64,000 nt of DNA from positions 61,435-125,434 of the forward strand of contig JAGAOO010000024.1 of NCBI GenBank assembly GCA_017623675.1. The letters run 5' to 3'. The notes beneath the pieces are model-generated. The model worked only from the letters and a program-made list of their open reading frames with translations. It did not search any database and was not told the origin of the DNA. The stretch is from Lachnospiraceae bacterium. GTDB lineage: Bacteria; Bacillota; Clostridia; Lachnospirales; Lachnospiraceae. The translations under genes and the position numbers were made by a program. Below are positions 45,724 through 54,844 of this stretch, in pieces (positions within the stretch are counted from its first letter, which is position 1; the number at the start of each line of letters is the position of its first letter).

Positions 45724-47838
45724 ATGAATTTTAATACGAATTTTGGACAACTGGCAACAGCTGAAAAAATTTTCAAATATACGTTTTCCATGAAACCGGC
45801 ACTGGCATTGGGAGCATTGTTTAGTGATGGAACCGAGTTCTATCGCTGTCCCGAGGAACCTATGGTAAACGATGACCTTCGGCTCCGGTTTCGTACCGGA
45901 ATTGATAATGTGGATCATGTTTATTTACTTTGGAGAGGAGAACGTCTGGAAATGAAACTGGCGTTTTCGGACCAGATGTTTGATTATTATGAATATACGA
46001 TTCAAAAACTGCCGGATGAGTTGTGCGAGTATTGCTTTGAAATTAAGGCAGGAAGGATGACTTGTTATTATAATAAAATGGGTGCGGCAAAGGAGTTAAA
46101 CCCATATTATAATTTCCAGATTGCACCTGGTTTTACAACACCGGATTGGGCAAAGGGTGCAGTATTCTACCAGATATTTGTGGACCGGTTCTGCAATGGA
46201 GATACATCTAATGATGTTCTGGATAATGAGTATAGTTATATCGGAGAAGGAACCCGTCGAATTACAGACTGGGAGAAATATCCGGATTCCATGGATGTGC
46301 GTTGCTTTTACGGTGGTGATTTACAGGGTGTCATGAATAAATTGGATTACCTGAAGGATTTGGGTGTAGATGTTATTTATCTGAATCCGATTTTTGTATC
46401 GCCATCGAATCATAAATATGACAGTCAGGATTACGATTATATTGATCCTCATTTTGGAAGAATTGTCAAGGATGAGGGCGAATGTTTAAGCTATGGACAG
46501 GCGCCGAATCGGGAAGCCACCCGTTATATTACCAGAGTGACAGATAAGGCCAATCTGGAAGCCAGCAACCAGTTATTCATTGAATTAGTAGAAGAAATAC
46601 ACAAACGGGGCATGAAGATTATTTTAGATGGTGTATTTAATCATTGCGGCTCCTTTAATAAGTGGTTAGACAAAGAGGGAATCTATGAAAATCAGGAGGG
46701 CTATGCAAAAGGCGCCTATGTGGATGCAGACAGCCCATATCGAAGCTTTTTCAAATTCCATGACGAGTATCAGTGGCCATATAACGGAAGTTATGACGGC
46801 TGGTGGGGGCATGATACCCTGCCAAAGCTGAATTATGAGGATTCACCGAAGCTGTATGAATATATTATGAATATTGCAAAGAAATGGGTATCACCACCTT
46901 ACAATGTAGATGGCTGGCGGTTAGATGTGGCAGCCGACTTGGGGCACAGCCCGGAATATAATCATCAGTTCTGGCGGGATTTTCGAAAGGTAGTCAAGGA
47001 AGCGAATCCTAATGCAATTATTCTGGCAGAGCATTATGGGGATCCGAAGGAATGGCTCCTGGGTGACCAGTGGGATACGGTTATGAACTATGATGCGTTT
47101 ATGGAGCCAATTACCTGGTTTTTAACCGGTGTGGAAAAGCACAGTGATGAATTCCGGGGAGATTTGCTGGGAAATCCGGATGCATTTATTGGAGCTCTGC
47201 GGCACCATATGTCACGGTTTCATCATCAGTCCTTATATATATCCATGAATGAATTGTCCAATCATGACCATTCACGGTTCTTAACCAGAACCAATCGTAT
47301 GGTAGGAAGAACCCATACATTGGGACCGGAAGCAGCCAGTCAGAATATTAATAAAGGAGTATTTCGTGAGGCAGTAGTATTCCAGATGACCTGGCCGGGG
47401 GCTCCTACCATTTACTATGGTGATGAAGCAGGAGTCTGTGGATGGACAGACCCGGATAACCGGAGAACTTATCCATGGGGACATGAGGATCAGGAATTAA
47501 TTGATTTCCATAGGGATATTATACGAATTCATAAGGATAATTCTGCTTTGATGCGAGGCTCTTATCGCTTCCTTCATGGTTCCCATAAGGTAGTGGCATA
47601 TGGAAGATTCGATGAACACAATAAAGTGATTGTGGTATTAAACAATAACTATGAGGATATAGAACTGAAATTCAGTGTGGCAGAGCTTGGTATACCGGAT
47701 CGGACAGTACTAACACAACTGATGCTGACAACAGAGGATGGGTATTTCTTAGACCCGATTGCTTATCGGGTAACGGATAACCGATTGTTTGTGCGAGTGC
47801 CAAAAATATCAGCAGTGGTGCTGCGGGTGAATCTGTAA
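45724..47838 (+). CDS. Glycoside hydrolase family 13 alpha-glucanase (neopullulanase-like)
   Basis: A 704-residue intracellular-type enzyme without signal peptide. An N-terminal beta domain (about residues 1-135) precedes the (beta/alpha)8 barrel. The GH13 catalytic triad is visible: nucleophile Asp401 in D-G-W-R-L-D, acid/base Glu436 in A-E-H-Y-G and stabiliser Asp515 in N-H-D. The order of domains resembles the neopullulanase/cyclomaltodextrinase/maltogenic amylase subgroup. It probably degrades maltodextrins or cyclodextrins imported by the cell. AAGGAGAG precedes the ATG. Confidence 0.9.
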   Translation: MNFNTNFGQLATAEKIFKYTFSMKPALALGALFSDGTEFYRCPEEPMVNDDLRLRFRTGIDNVDHVYLLWRGERLEMKLAFSDQMFDYYEYTIQKLPDELCEYCFEIKAGRMTCYYNKMGAAKELNPYYNFQIAPGFTTPDWAKGAVFYQIFVDRFCNGDTSNDVLDNEYSYIGEGTRRITDWEKYPDSMDVRCFYGGDLQGVMNKLDYLKDLGVDVIYLNPIFVSPSNHKYDSQDYDYIDPHFGRIVKDEGECLSYGQAPNREATRYITRVTDKANLEASNQLFIELVEEIHKRGMKIILDGVFNHCGSFNKWLDKEGIYENQEGYAKGAYVDADSPYRSFFKFHDEYQWPYNGSYDGWWGHDTLPKLNYEDSPKLYEYIMNIAKKWVSPPYNVDGWRLDVAADLGHSPEYNHQFWRDFRKVVKEANPNAIILAEHYGDPKEWLLGDQWDTVMNYDAFMEPITWFLTGVEKHSDEFRGDLLGNPDAFIGALRHHMSRFHHQSLYISMNELSNHDHSRFLTRTNRMVGRTHTLGPEAASQNINKGVFREAVVFQMTWPGAPTIYYGDEAGVCGWTDPDNRRTYPWGHEDQELIDFHRDIIRIHKDNSALMRGSYRFLHGSHKVVAYGRFDEHNKVIVVLNNNYEDIELKFSVAELGIPDRTVLTQLMLTTEDGYFLDPIAYRVTDNRLFVRVPKISAVVLRVNL

Positions 47839-47887
47839 TTATTAATTGTTAAAATAATGCTATTAAATAATAATTATCTTCTATAAA

Positions 47888-47918
47888 AAGAGAAAGGCAA
47901 AACTGCCTTTCTTTTTTT
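47888..47918 (+). terminator. Terminator of the GH13 gene
   Basis: A 9-bp stem (47891-47899 with 47904-47912) with AAAC loop and seven Ts. Confidence 0.9.
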
Positions 47919-48041
47919 GAATTTCAATGAAATCAGAAACGAAAGGAGTGGTAGATATTGCAATGGAAGTCTATGCGGATTTTATGTCAGAGCAGTAGCA
48001 ATCAAAATTACAAAAAAACTTTATAAAATGAAAAAAAGTGC

Positions 48042-48070
48042 TTGCATTTTTGCGTTACATCAATTATAAT
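48042..48070 (+). promoter_or_regulatory. Promoter of the tRNA cluster
   Basis: TTGCAT (48042-48047) and TATAAT (48065-48070) with 17-base spacer, about 30 bases before tRNA-Tyr. Confidence 0.8.
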
Positions 48071-48102
48071 CAAATACTGTCAGCGGTTAAAAACGCTTAC
48101 AT

Positions 48103-48184
48103 GGATGGATTCCCGAGTGGCCAAAGGGGACAGACTGTAAATCTGCTGCAAATTGCTTCGGTGGTTCGAATCCACCTCCATCCA
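48103..48184 (+). tRNA. tRNA-Tyr (GTA)
   Basis: An 82-base tRNA with long variable arm, acceptor stem GGATGGA/TCCATCC, anticodon GTA in loop CTGTAAA and T-loop GTTCGAATC. The CCA end is not encoded. Confidence 0.95.
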
Positions 48185-48223
48185 TTTGCAATACATAGCA
48201 TTCTGCAATGTACTGCAAGGAAT

Positions 48224-48309
48224 GCCGGCGTGGCGGAACTGGCAGACGCACAGGACTTAAAATCCTGCGGGACTAACCTCCCGTACCGGTTCGATTCCGG
48301 TCGCCGGCA
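48224..48309 (+). tRNA. tRNA-Leu (TAA)
   Basis: An 86-base tRNA with long variable arm, acceptor GCCGGCG/CGCCGGC, anticodon TAA in loop CTTAAAA and T-arm GGTTCGATTCC. CCA not encoded. 39 bases after tRNA-Tyr. Confidence 0.95.
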
Positions 48310-48324
48310 TTTACTATGTGTTTT

Positions 48325-48490
48325 CGCACGAACCCACCTTCGTAAGCAGGTAGGCTTCGGTGCTTCGCACGAACCCCACCTTCGCAAGCAGGCAGGCTTC
48401 GGTGCTCCGCACGAACCCCCACCTTCGCAAGCAGGCAGGCTTCGGTGCTCCGCACGAACCCCCACCTTCGCAAGCAAAGCTTGCTCGGTG
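48325..48490 (+). repeat. Tandem repeat, about 3.8 units of 41-43 bp, between tRNA genes
   Basis: Units start at 48325, 48366, 48408 and 48451 (last one partial). Length grows 41, 42, 43 because a C tract after 'CGCACGAA' lengthens from three to five. Each unit contains the inverted pair AAGC/GCTT around AGGCAG and CACC/GGTG flanks, so RNA from it could fold into serial hairpins. Open frames across it in several phases are artefacts of the repeat. Confidence 0.88.
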
Positions 48491-48493
48491 TAC

Positions 48494-48569
48494 GTTGATT
48501 CGTAAATACGAATCAACAATATCCATCTTAAAATCGTCTTTTGCATGCAAGCATGCACGCCGATTTTAA
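48494..48569. repeat. Two perfect inverted repeats between tRNA-Leu and tRNA-Phe
   Basis: The first (48494-48517) has 9-bp arms GTTGATTCG/CGAATCAAC. The second (48528-48569) has outer arms TTAAAATCG/CGATTTTAA and an inner TGCATGC/GCATGCA hairpin. Neither has a T-run, so they are not ordinary terminators. Confidence 0.7.
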
Positions 48570-48602
48570 TCTGTCTATGTGTTCGTGCTTACTCATTTAT
48601 CC

Positions 48603-48675
48603 GCCCAGATAGCTCAGTTGGTAGGGCAGAGGACTGAAAATCCTCGTGTCACTGGTTCGATTCCGGTTCTGGGCA
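48603..48675 (+). tRNA. tRNA-Phe (GAA)
   Basis: A 73-base tRNA with acceptor GCCCAGA/TCTGGGC, D-arm GCTCAGTTGGTAGGGC, anticodon GAA in loop CTGAAAA and T-arm TGGTTCGATTCC. CCA not encoded. Confidence 0.95.
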
Positions 48676-48680
48676 TATGA

Positions 48681-48727
48681 GGACTGTGGTTTTACGAATG
48701 TACATTCGTTAAACCACGGTCCTTTTT
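48681..48727 (+). terminator. Terminator of the tRNA cluster
   Basis: A 21-bp near-perfect stem (48681-48701 with 48702-48722) followed by five Ts, just after tRNA-Phe. Confidence 0.9.
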
Positions 48728-48785
48728 GTGTATACGATGAGCCGAGCGCAGATTCGTGCTTGCATGAAAATTTCTTTGTCGAAAG

Positions 48786-48862
48786 TTTACAACCTATCTT
48801 TATACAATCTTAATGCCATGGGTTATTCCTTTACGAGATATTAATGCCTTCTGTATTATAAT
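48786..48862 (+). promoter_or_regulatory. Promoter of ktrB with possible KdpE-type sites
   Basis: A -10 TATAAT (48857-48862) without a good -35 is preceded by TTTACAA (48786) and TTTATACAA (48799), resembling the TTTATAC/TTTACA elements bound by KdpE. Activator-dependent expression by the KdpDE pair encoded downstream is plausible but unproven. Confidence 0.4.
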
Positions 48863-48912
48863 GAAACGGAGTGTTAATAATTATGAGAAATAGTCCAGAT
48901 GAGGAGAATGAT

Positions 48913-50259
48913 ATGAAAATTCAGGATAGTTTACGGCATATTTCCTCTTTTCAAATTATTATTTTAGGTTTTTTATTGGTTATACTTACAGGTAGTTTGC
49001 TGTTAATGCTTCCTATCTCGACTCAGGATGGTACGGGATCTGGTTTTTTAGATGCATTTTTTACTTCTGTATCGGCAACCTGTGTTACCGGTTTAGTGGT
49101 ACAGAATACGGCAGAATATTGGTCTGTCTTTGGGCAAATTATAATTTTGTGTATGATTCAGATTGGCGGCATGGGTGTAGTAACGGTTGCCATAGCAATA
49201 GCAATGTTTTCCGGAAAGAAAATTGGTTTGCTGCAAAGAAGTACAATGCAGGAAGCAATTTCGGCACCACAAATGGGTGGAATTGTACGGTTAACCGGAT
49301 TCATTTTAAAGGCAATGCTGATTATTGAATTAACTGGTACACTTTGTCTGGCACCTACATTTTGCTCCAAGTTTGGAATTAAGGGTATTTGGTATGCATT
49401 GTTTCATTCCATTTCTGCGTTTTGTAATGCAGGCTTTGACATTATGGGTGAAGTTGAGGGGCAGACATCGTTAATGCAATTTGTTGGGAATCCATTTGTA
49501 GTTATTCCAATCATGCTTTTGATTATTATTGGTGGACTGGGCTTTTTAACCTGGGATGATATCTGCAAGAATAAATATCATTTTCGAAGATATCGCATGC
49601 AGAGTAAAGTGGTTTTGTTAACAACGGCTATTTTATTGGTAAGCTCGGTAATTTATTTCTTCTTCTGTGAATTTCAGAGTGAAACATGGATGGATTTATC
49701 TTTTGGTGAACGAGTTTGGGTGGCTTTATTTCAAGCGGTTACGCCAAGAACAGCAGGCTTCAATACGGTTGACCTGGCACAAATGAATGACAGTAGTAAG
49801 TTTGTTACCATAATATTGATGTTAATTGGTGGCTCCTCCGGTTCAACTGCGGGCGGCTTTAAGGTAACCACTTTGGCGGTATTATTCATGACTGTGTGGG
49901 CAGTTTTCCATCATAAAGAGGATGTACAGGCATTTGGAAGACGGATTCCATATGCCTCAGTTTATAATGCCATAACTATTTTTGTTTTGTATTTAGTGTT
50001 ATTTTTGACAGGTGGAATTGCCATTGGATATATAGAGAAAGTACCTTTTCTGACAGCACTGTTTGAGGCAGCTTCTGCAATTGGTACGGTTGGCTTATCT
50101 CTGGGTTTAACTTCAGAATTAAGTGTTGTTTCAAAACTGATATTAATTGTATTAATGTTCTTTGGACGAGTAGGTGGATTAACCTTTATTTTTGCAGTGA
50201 TTTCAGAAAAACATCCATCTTACTCTAAATTCCCAGAGGAAAAAATAACAGTCGGATAG
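48913..50259 (+). CDS. ktrB: Potassium uptake protein KtrB
   Basis: The protein has 448 residues from ATG 48913 (GAGGAG 7 bases upstream; the frame extends to 48871 without a ribosome-binding site). It is a TrkH/KtrB channel-like permease with four repeated M1-P-M2 units, whose selectivity loops contain single Gly residues in segments such as 'SVSATCVTGL' and 'SISAFCNAGF'. It moves K+ with Na+ together with the KtrA ring encoded next. Confidence 0.93.
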   Translation: MKIQDSLRHISSFQIIILGFLLVILTGSLLLMLPISTQDGTGSGFLDAFFTSVSATCVTGLVVQNTAEYWSVFGQIIILCMIQIGGMGVVTVAIAIAMFSGKKIGLLQRSTMQEAISAPQMGGIVRLTGFILKAMLIIELTGTLCLAPTFCSKFGIKGIWYALFHSISAFCNAGFDIMGEVEGQTSLMQFVGNPFVVIPIMLLIIIGGLGFLTWDDICKNKYHFRRYRMQSKVVLLTTAILLVSSVIYFFFCEFQSETWMDLSFGERVWVALFQAVTPRTAGFNTVDLAQMNDSSKFVTIILMLIGGSSGSTAGGFKVTTLAVLFMTVWAVFHHKEDVQAFGRRIPYASVYNAITIFVLYLVLFLTGGIAIGYIEKVPFLTALFEAASAIGTVGLSLGLTSELSVVSKLILIVLMFFGRVGGLTFIFAVISEKHPSYSKFPEEKITVG

Positions 50260-50270
50260 GAGGAAGTAGA

Positions 50271-50918
50271 ATGAAATCTTTTTTGGTAATTGGACTAGGA
50301 AGGTTTGGTAAGCAAATCGTTAAGAAATTAGATGAAATGAAGCATGAGGTTTTGGCAGTGGATATAAATGAGGAACGAGTGCAGGCGGTTCTTCCATATG
50401 CAACGAATGCACAAATTGGAGACAGTACGGACGGGAAATTCCTGCGAAGCCTTGGAGTTAGCAACTTTGATGTCTGCATAGTTGCCATTGGTGACAATTT
50501 CCAGAATTCATTGGAAACCACATCTTTATTAAAGGAATTGGGTGCCAAGATGGTGGTATCCCGTGCAGCCAGAGATGTTCATGCAAAATTTCTGGCACGA
50601 AATGGTGCTGACCATGTAGTATATCCCGAGAAGCAGTTGGCTACCTGGACAGCAATCCGCTATAGTTCAGATCATGTATTGGATTACATTGAAATGGAGC
50701 AGGATTTTTCTATTTTCGAGGTGGAAGTTCCAAAAAATTGGATAGGACATACCGTACAGCAGATTAATATTCGTAAAGAATATCAGTTGAATATTGTAGC
50801 TATTAAGAATAACGGCTTTTTGAATCCGGAGGTAGGACCGGACTATTGCTTTGATGGTAATGAAACGATATGGGTAATTGGAAAGAATAAGAATATTCAG
50901 AAATGTTTTCATATCTAG
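50271..50918 (+). CDS. ktrA: Potassium uptake regulatory protein KtrA
   Basis: The protein has 215 residues: RCK_N Rossmann domain with 'FLVIGLGRFGKQIVKKL' (nucleotide-binding G-x-G-x-x-G) and RCK_C domain in the last 80 residues. It forms the octameric ring that gates KtrB upon ATP/ADP or c-di-AMP binding. GGAGG precedes the ATG. Encoded 11 bases after ktrB. Confidence 0.94.
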   Translation: MKSFLVIGLGRFGKQIVKKLDEMKHEVLAVDINEERVQAVLPYATNAQIGDSTDGKFLRSLGVSNFDVCIVAIGDNFQNSLETTSLLKELGAKMVVSRAARDVHAKFLARNGADHVVYPEKQLATWTAIRYSSDHVLDYIEMEQDFSIFEVEVPKNWIGHTVQQINIRKEYQLNIVAIKNNGFLNPEVGPDYCFDGNETIWVIGKNKNIQKCFHI

Positions 50919-50929
50919 GGAGTGGTAAT

Positions 50930-51064
50930 ATGGAAAAATGGCTATTGCTTATAATTCCTATACTGATTGCACTTGTTGGTTTCTTGGTATTTAAGAAGGC
51001 AGTAAATGCAATTAATAAGCGGAATAAATCGGAAAGTGATAAAACAATACACTGGGAAAAGTGA
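50930..51064 (+). CDS. 44-residue single-helix membrane peptide in the K+ operon
   Basis: A short frame begins with ATG 50930, 11 bases after ktrA, with AGGGAGTGG as ribosome-binding site, and ends with TGA at 51062-51064. The peptide has a strong N-terminal membrane helix (about residues 4-21) and a basic, polar tail. It lies between ktrA and the kdpD-like gene. Its size and topology recall KdpF-type small subunits, without sequence identity I can show. Confidence 0.6.
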   Translation: MEKWLLLIIPILIALVGFLVFKKAVNAINKRNKSESDKTIHWEK

Positions 51065-51129
51065 TTTGCATTATGAAAGGATTTTTTGTATACTTTTTGT
51101 ATTCTTGTTAGAAAACAGAGAGGTACGAC

Positions 51130-52575
51130 ATGGAACAGCCTTATAATAATCAGAAGAAACAGCGATTTAAGTTTAAGATAGCTGATTTATTCATAAGTGT
51201 ATTGATACTTGTTTTAGGAACCGGTATCGGTTTTTTGTTTCAAAATTGGAATATCAATGAAAGCAATATTATTACGGTTTATATTCTTGGCGTGCTGATG
51301 ATTGCTATTTATACATCGGAGCGAATTTACAGTCTGGTAAGTTCGCTAATCAGCGTACTTCTTTTTAATTTCTTCTTTACAGAGCCATATTTTTCGTTAA
51401 AGGCATTTGATAATAATTATCCTATTACATTTATTATTATGTTCATTGCAGCATTTTTGACAAGTTCTTTGACGGTTCAAATTAAGGAACAGGCACGTAC
51501 AGCAGAAGAGACGGCATACCGGACAAAGATTCTTTTTGACACGAATCGGTTGCTTTCCAATGAAACCAGCCGTGAAGGAATCATTTCAGTAACCTGTCAT
51601 CAGTTGAAGAAATTATTGAATAAAGATATCATATTCTATGAGAATGACCAGCAGATAGAAGCGGATACCAATTGTAATCAGGAATCTCAGTGTCTATATT
51701 TACCTATTCGTATCGGAGAAGAGGTATTTGGAGTCGTAGGAATTGTACTCCGGGGTACGATGTTGGAGGAATTTGAAAAAAGCATTACTCTTTCAATCTT
51801 AGGAGAATGTGCTTTGGCAATGAAAAATGACCGGGCACAGAAGGAACGGGAAGAGGCAGCTTTGCTGGCAAAAAATGAGCAGTTGCGGGCGAATTTACTG
51901 CGTTCCATTTCTCATGATTTACGTACTCCGTTGACATCAATTTCAGGAAATGCAGGCATTTTACTTTCTAATGATGAGAGTATTGAAAAGGAAAGGAGAA
52001 AGCAGATTTATTCAGATATTTATGAAGATTCTCTGTGGCTGATTAATCTGGTGGAAAATTTACTTTCCGTTACCCGTTTCGAAAATGGAACGATTAAATT
52101 GCGGTTAAATTCGGAGCTGTTAGATGAGATTATGGGTGAGGCATTACAGCATATTGACAGAAAAAGCAGTGAGCATACCATTCATATGATAGCATCTGAA
52201 GAGTTGATTATTGTAAAGGTGGAAGCAAGGCTTATTATGCAGGTGGTGATTAATCTGGTGGATAATGCCATTAAGTATACACCGGTGAATTCGAATATCT
52301 ATGTGGAAACCCGAAGAGAAGGAAATGAAGCGGTAGTAATCATTGCTGATGATGGGGATGGTATCCCGGAGGAATCCAAGGGGCAGATTTTTGATATGTT
52401 TTATACAGCGAATACGAAGGTAGTAGACAGCCGGCGTAGTATGGGTCTTGGCTTAGCACTTTGCAAAGCGATTGTTACAGCACATGGAGGCAGTATCTTA
52501 GTAAGAGATCATAAACCAAAGGGAGCAGAGTTCGAGTTCCGGTTACCAATAGAGGAGGTGGCAACTTATGAATAA
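51130..52575 (+). CDS. kdpD: Short KdpD-type sensor histidine kinase
   Basis: The kinase has 481 residues: four membrane helices of the KdpD DUF4118 type (about 17-115), a GAF-like region, then HisKA with phospho-acceptor His262 in S-I-S-H-D-L-R-T-P and HATPase_c with N, G1 and G2 boxes. The N-terminal KdpD and universal-stress domains of the classical 900-residue protein are absent. It overlaps kdpE by 8 bases. It sits beside ktrAB rather than kdpFABC, so it may regulate Ktr. Confidence 0.85.
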   Translation: MEQPYNNQKKQRFKFKIADLFISVLILVLGTGIGFLFQNWNINESNIITVYILGVLMIAIYTSERIYSLVSSLISVLLFNFFFTEPYFSLKAFDNNYPITFIIMFIAAFLTSSLTVQIKEQARTAEETAYRTKILFDTNRLLSNETSREGIISVTCHQLKKLLNKDIIFYENDQQIEADTNCNQESQCLYLPIRIGEEVFGVVGIVLRGTMLEEFEKSITLSILGECALAMKNDRAQKEREEAALLAKNEQLRANLLRSISHDLRTPLTSISGNAGILLSNDESIEKERRKQIYSDIYEDSLWLINLVENLLSVTRFENGTIKLRLNSELLDEIMGEALQHIDRKSSEHTIHMIASEELIIVKVEARLIMQVVINLVDNAIKYTPVNSNIYVETRREGNEAVVIIADDGDGIPEESKGQIFDMFYTANTKVVDSRRSMGLGLALCKAIVTAHGGSILVRDHKPKGAEFEFRLPIEEVATYE

Positions 52576-53266
52576 ACCGTTGATTTTAGTAGTAGAAGAT
52601 GATTCTGCAGTCCGACATCTAATTACAACTACATTAGAAACCCACAATTATCGTTATCACGAAGCACCTAGCGGAGAGCAGGCAATTATGGAAGCTGCAT
52701 CCAATAACCCGGATGTTATTTTATTGGATTTAGGATTGCCGGACATGGATGGTATGGAAGTGATTCAAAAGGTTCGCAGGTGGTCTAAGGTGCCGATTAT
52801 TGTGATTAGTGCCAGAAGTGAGGATATGGATAAGATTGAGGCGTTAGATGCAGGTGCTGACGATTATCTGACGAAACCATTTTCTGTTGATGAGCTGTTG
52901 GCGAGACTTCGGGTTACATTCCGTCGTTTGAATGATATGGCAAACGAAGATACAGTATTTCCGTCCATCTATGTGAATGGAGAACTGAAAATCGATTATG
53001 CTGCCGGTTGTGTTTACCTAAAGGAACAGGAATTACATTTGACACCGATTGAATATAAGCTGCTTTGCCTGTTAGCAAGAAATACAGGAAAGGTACTGAC
53101 CCACACCTATATTACACAGGAAATCTGGGGAAATGCATGGGAAAATGAAGTGTCTTCGTTACGGGTATTTATGGCGACTCTGCGAAAGAAAATCGAAGAG
53201 AATCCATCCGAACCGAAATACATTCAGACCCATGTAGGAATCGGATACCGAATGTTGCGTGTATAA
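52568..53266 (+). CDS. kdpE: OmpR-family response regulator KdpE
   Basis: A 232-residue regulator with receiver domain (phospho-acceptor Asp54 in I-L-L-D-L-G-L-P) and C-terminal winged helix (about 130-230) with 'LTPIEYKLLCLLARN'. Partner of the kinase encoded just upstream. Target sites could include the promoter of ktrB. Confidence 0.92.
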   Translation: MNKPLILVVEDDSAVRHLITTTLETHNYRYHEAPSGEQAIMEAASNNPDVILLDLGLPDMDGMEVIQKVRRWSKVPIIVISARSEDMDKIEALDAGADDYLTKPFSVDELLARLRVTFRRLNDMANEDTVFPSIYVNGELKIDYAAGCVYLKEQELHLTPIEYKLLCLLARNTGKVLTHTYITQEIWGNAWENEVSSLRVFMATLRKKIEENPSEPKYIQTHVGIGYRMLRV

Positions 53267-53279
53267 GTAGGAGAAATGA

Positions 53280-54731
53280 ATGGAAAGAATTTTTCAAAAG
53301 ACGTTAAATGAATATTGCAACCGTGATTATTATCCATGGCATATGCCGGGTCACAAGCGACAGGAGAATTTAAATAGTCATAGATTTGGTGTAAAACAGG
53401 ATGTGACGGAACTTCCCGGATTGGATAATTTGCTTGCACCGGAAGGAGCGATTGCAGAATCCATGAAGCAGTTGACACAGATATACGGAACATGGAAATC
53501 CTATTATCTCGTTAACGGAAGCACCTCAGGAATTCTGACTGCCATTTCTGCAGTCTGTAAGCGGGGAGATACCATAATCTTAGGGCGGCACTGCCATAAG
53601 TCTGTATATCATGCGGTTATGCTGTTAGAATTGAAGCCGGTATATCTCTATCCGGCAATGATACAGCCTTACGAGATTTGTAGTAGTGTTACAGGGGAGC
53701 AGATAGAGCAGGCACTTCGGGAACATCCTGAAACAAAGGCTGTTATTTTTCCGTCGCCTACTTATGAGGGTGTATTATCGGATGTTTCGGCTATCAGCAA
53801 AATCGTGCATAAATATGGAGCAAAGTTGATTGTGGATGAGGCACATGGAGCACATTTGGAATTTGGTGTAAATGCTCCGGTTTCTGCCGTGCGCTGTGGT
53901 GCGGATTTGGTCATTCAAAGTCTGCATAAGACGCTGCCTTGTTATAACCAGTGTGCAATTTTGCATATTTGTAAGACGGAAGCGAAGAATCCTAGTCCAG
54001 ACAATCGATTTCTGACAATAGAGGAATTGCAGAAACAAGTAGAACGGTATCTGAACGTCTATCAAACCAGTTCCCCATCCTATCTGTTGGTTGCCAATAT
54101 GGAGGAGGGAATTGCATCCATGGAGGAATGGCGGAATACCCGAACGGTGTCCTACTATGACTGTTTGAGAAGATATCGTGAAAAGTGGAGTACATTACAG
54201 GTCTTACATTTGCTGACACCGGAGGAGGTAAAGCAGGCAGGGGGTTTTGCTTACGATGAGTCCAAGCTGGTAATTGGTATTACCAAAGATGGACTGAATG
54301 GCGCTGCTCTTTTACAGGAACTGGAGGAAAAATACGGTATGATACTGGAAATGGCTTCCTTGCACTATGTTCTTGCTATGACAAGCGTGGCAGATTCGGA
54401 AGAAGCTTTTTCCAGACTGGATGATGCCTTACAAAAAATAGATAAAATGTTAGTAAAAGAAAACACCTCAGAAATACAAACACGAATAAAAAGCCATGCG
54501 GAAGGAGAGGAGCTTCTTCCCACAGAAGAGAAGAAAAGAACGAATAGAAAACATTGGATGTGGGAAGCAGAAGGGCTGCCTGTCAGGGATTTTGTAACAG
54601 TGTATCCGCCGGGAGTTCCGGTTTTGGTTCCGGGGGAAGTAATCACCAAGGAGAAGATAGAGTATTTACAGTCGTGTATGGAAAATGGATTGACCGTACA
54701 TGGTGTGGAAGCCTTAGGAGAAGAGAAGTAA
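53280..54731 (+). CDS. Orn/Lys/Arg decarboxylase-family PLP enzyme (YaaO-like)
   Basis: A 483-residue fold-type I PLP decarboxylase. N-terminal 'WHMPGHKRQ', the cofactor Asp in V-D-E-A-H-G-A-H and Schiff-base Lys217 in S-L-H-K-T-L-P are intact; the C-terminal domain completes the family's usual length of about 480. It probably makes a polyamine precursor from Arg, Lys or Orn. It is 14 bases after kdpE and is the homologue of the gene beside tmk-yaaQ-yaaR-holB in Bacillus. Here ABC transporter and accessory genes separate it from yaaR. Confidence 0.88.
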   Translation: MERIFQKTLNEYCNRDYYPWHMPGHKRQENLNSHRFGVKQDVTELPGLDNLLAPEGAIAESMKQLTQIYGTWKSYYLVNGSTSGILTAISAVCKRGDTIILGRHCHKSVYHAVMLLELKPVYLYPAMIQPYEICSSVTGEQIEQALREHPETKAVIFPSPTYEGVLSDVSAISKIVHKYGAKLIVDEAHGAHLEFGVNAPVSAVRCGADLVIQSLHKTLPCYNQCAILHICKTEAKNPSPDNRFLTIEELQKQVERYLNVYQTSSPSYLLVANMEEGIASMEEWRNTRTVSYYDCLRRYREKWSTLQVLHLLTPEEVKQAGGFAYDESKLVIGITKDGLNGAALLQELEEKYGMILEMASLHYVLAMTSVADSEEAFSRLDDALQKIDKMLVKENTSEIQTRIKSHAEGEELLPTEEKKRTNRKHWMWEAEGLPVRDFVTVYPPGVPVLVPGEVITKEKIEYLQSCMENGLTVHGVEALGEEK

Positions 54732-54844
54732 GTAACTGTAACGAAATCGTAAGATATTGTAAGAGTTGAATGGTTTTCATTTGGATACATTTGTGCTAAA
54801 CTACCCCTTATAACATTAGATTCAATTTTTAAGGAGGAATTCAA

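Noticed and set aside
48038-48569. Several overlapping ORFs on both strands, up to 155 residues, across the tRNA spacer
   Set aside because: They run through tRNA-Tyr, tRNA-Leu and the tandem repeats; the repeat period creates open frames in several phases and the peptides are repetitive. Not genes.
48103-48675. Integrated element using the tRNA genes as attachment site
   Set aside because: No integrase gene and no duplicated tRNA 3' ends were seen around the cluster.
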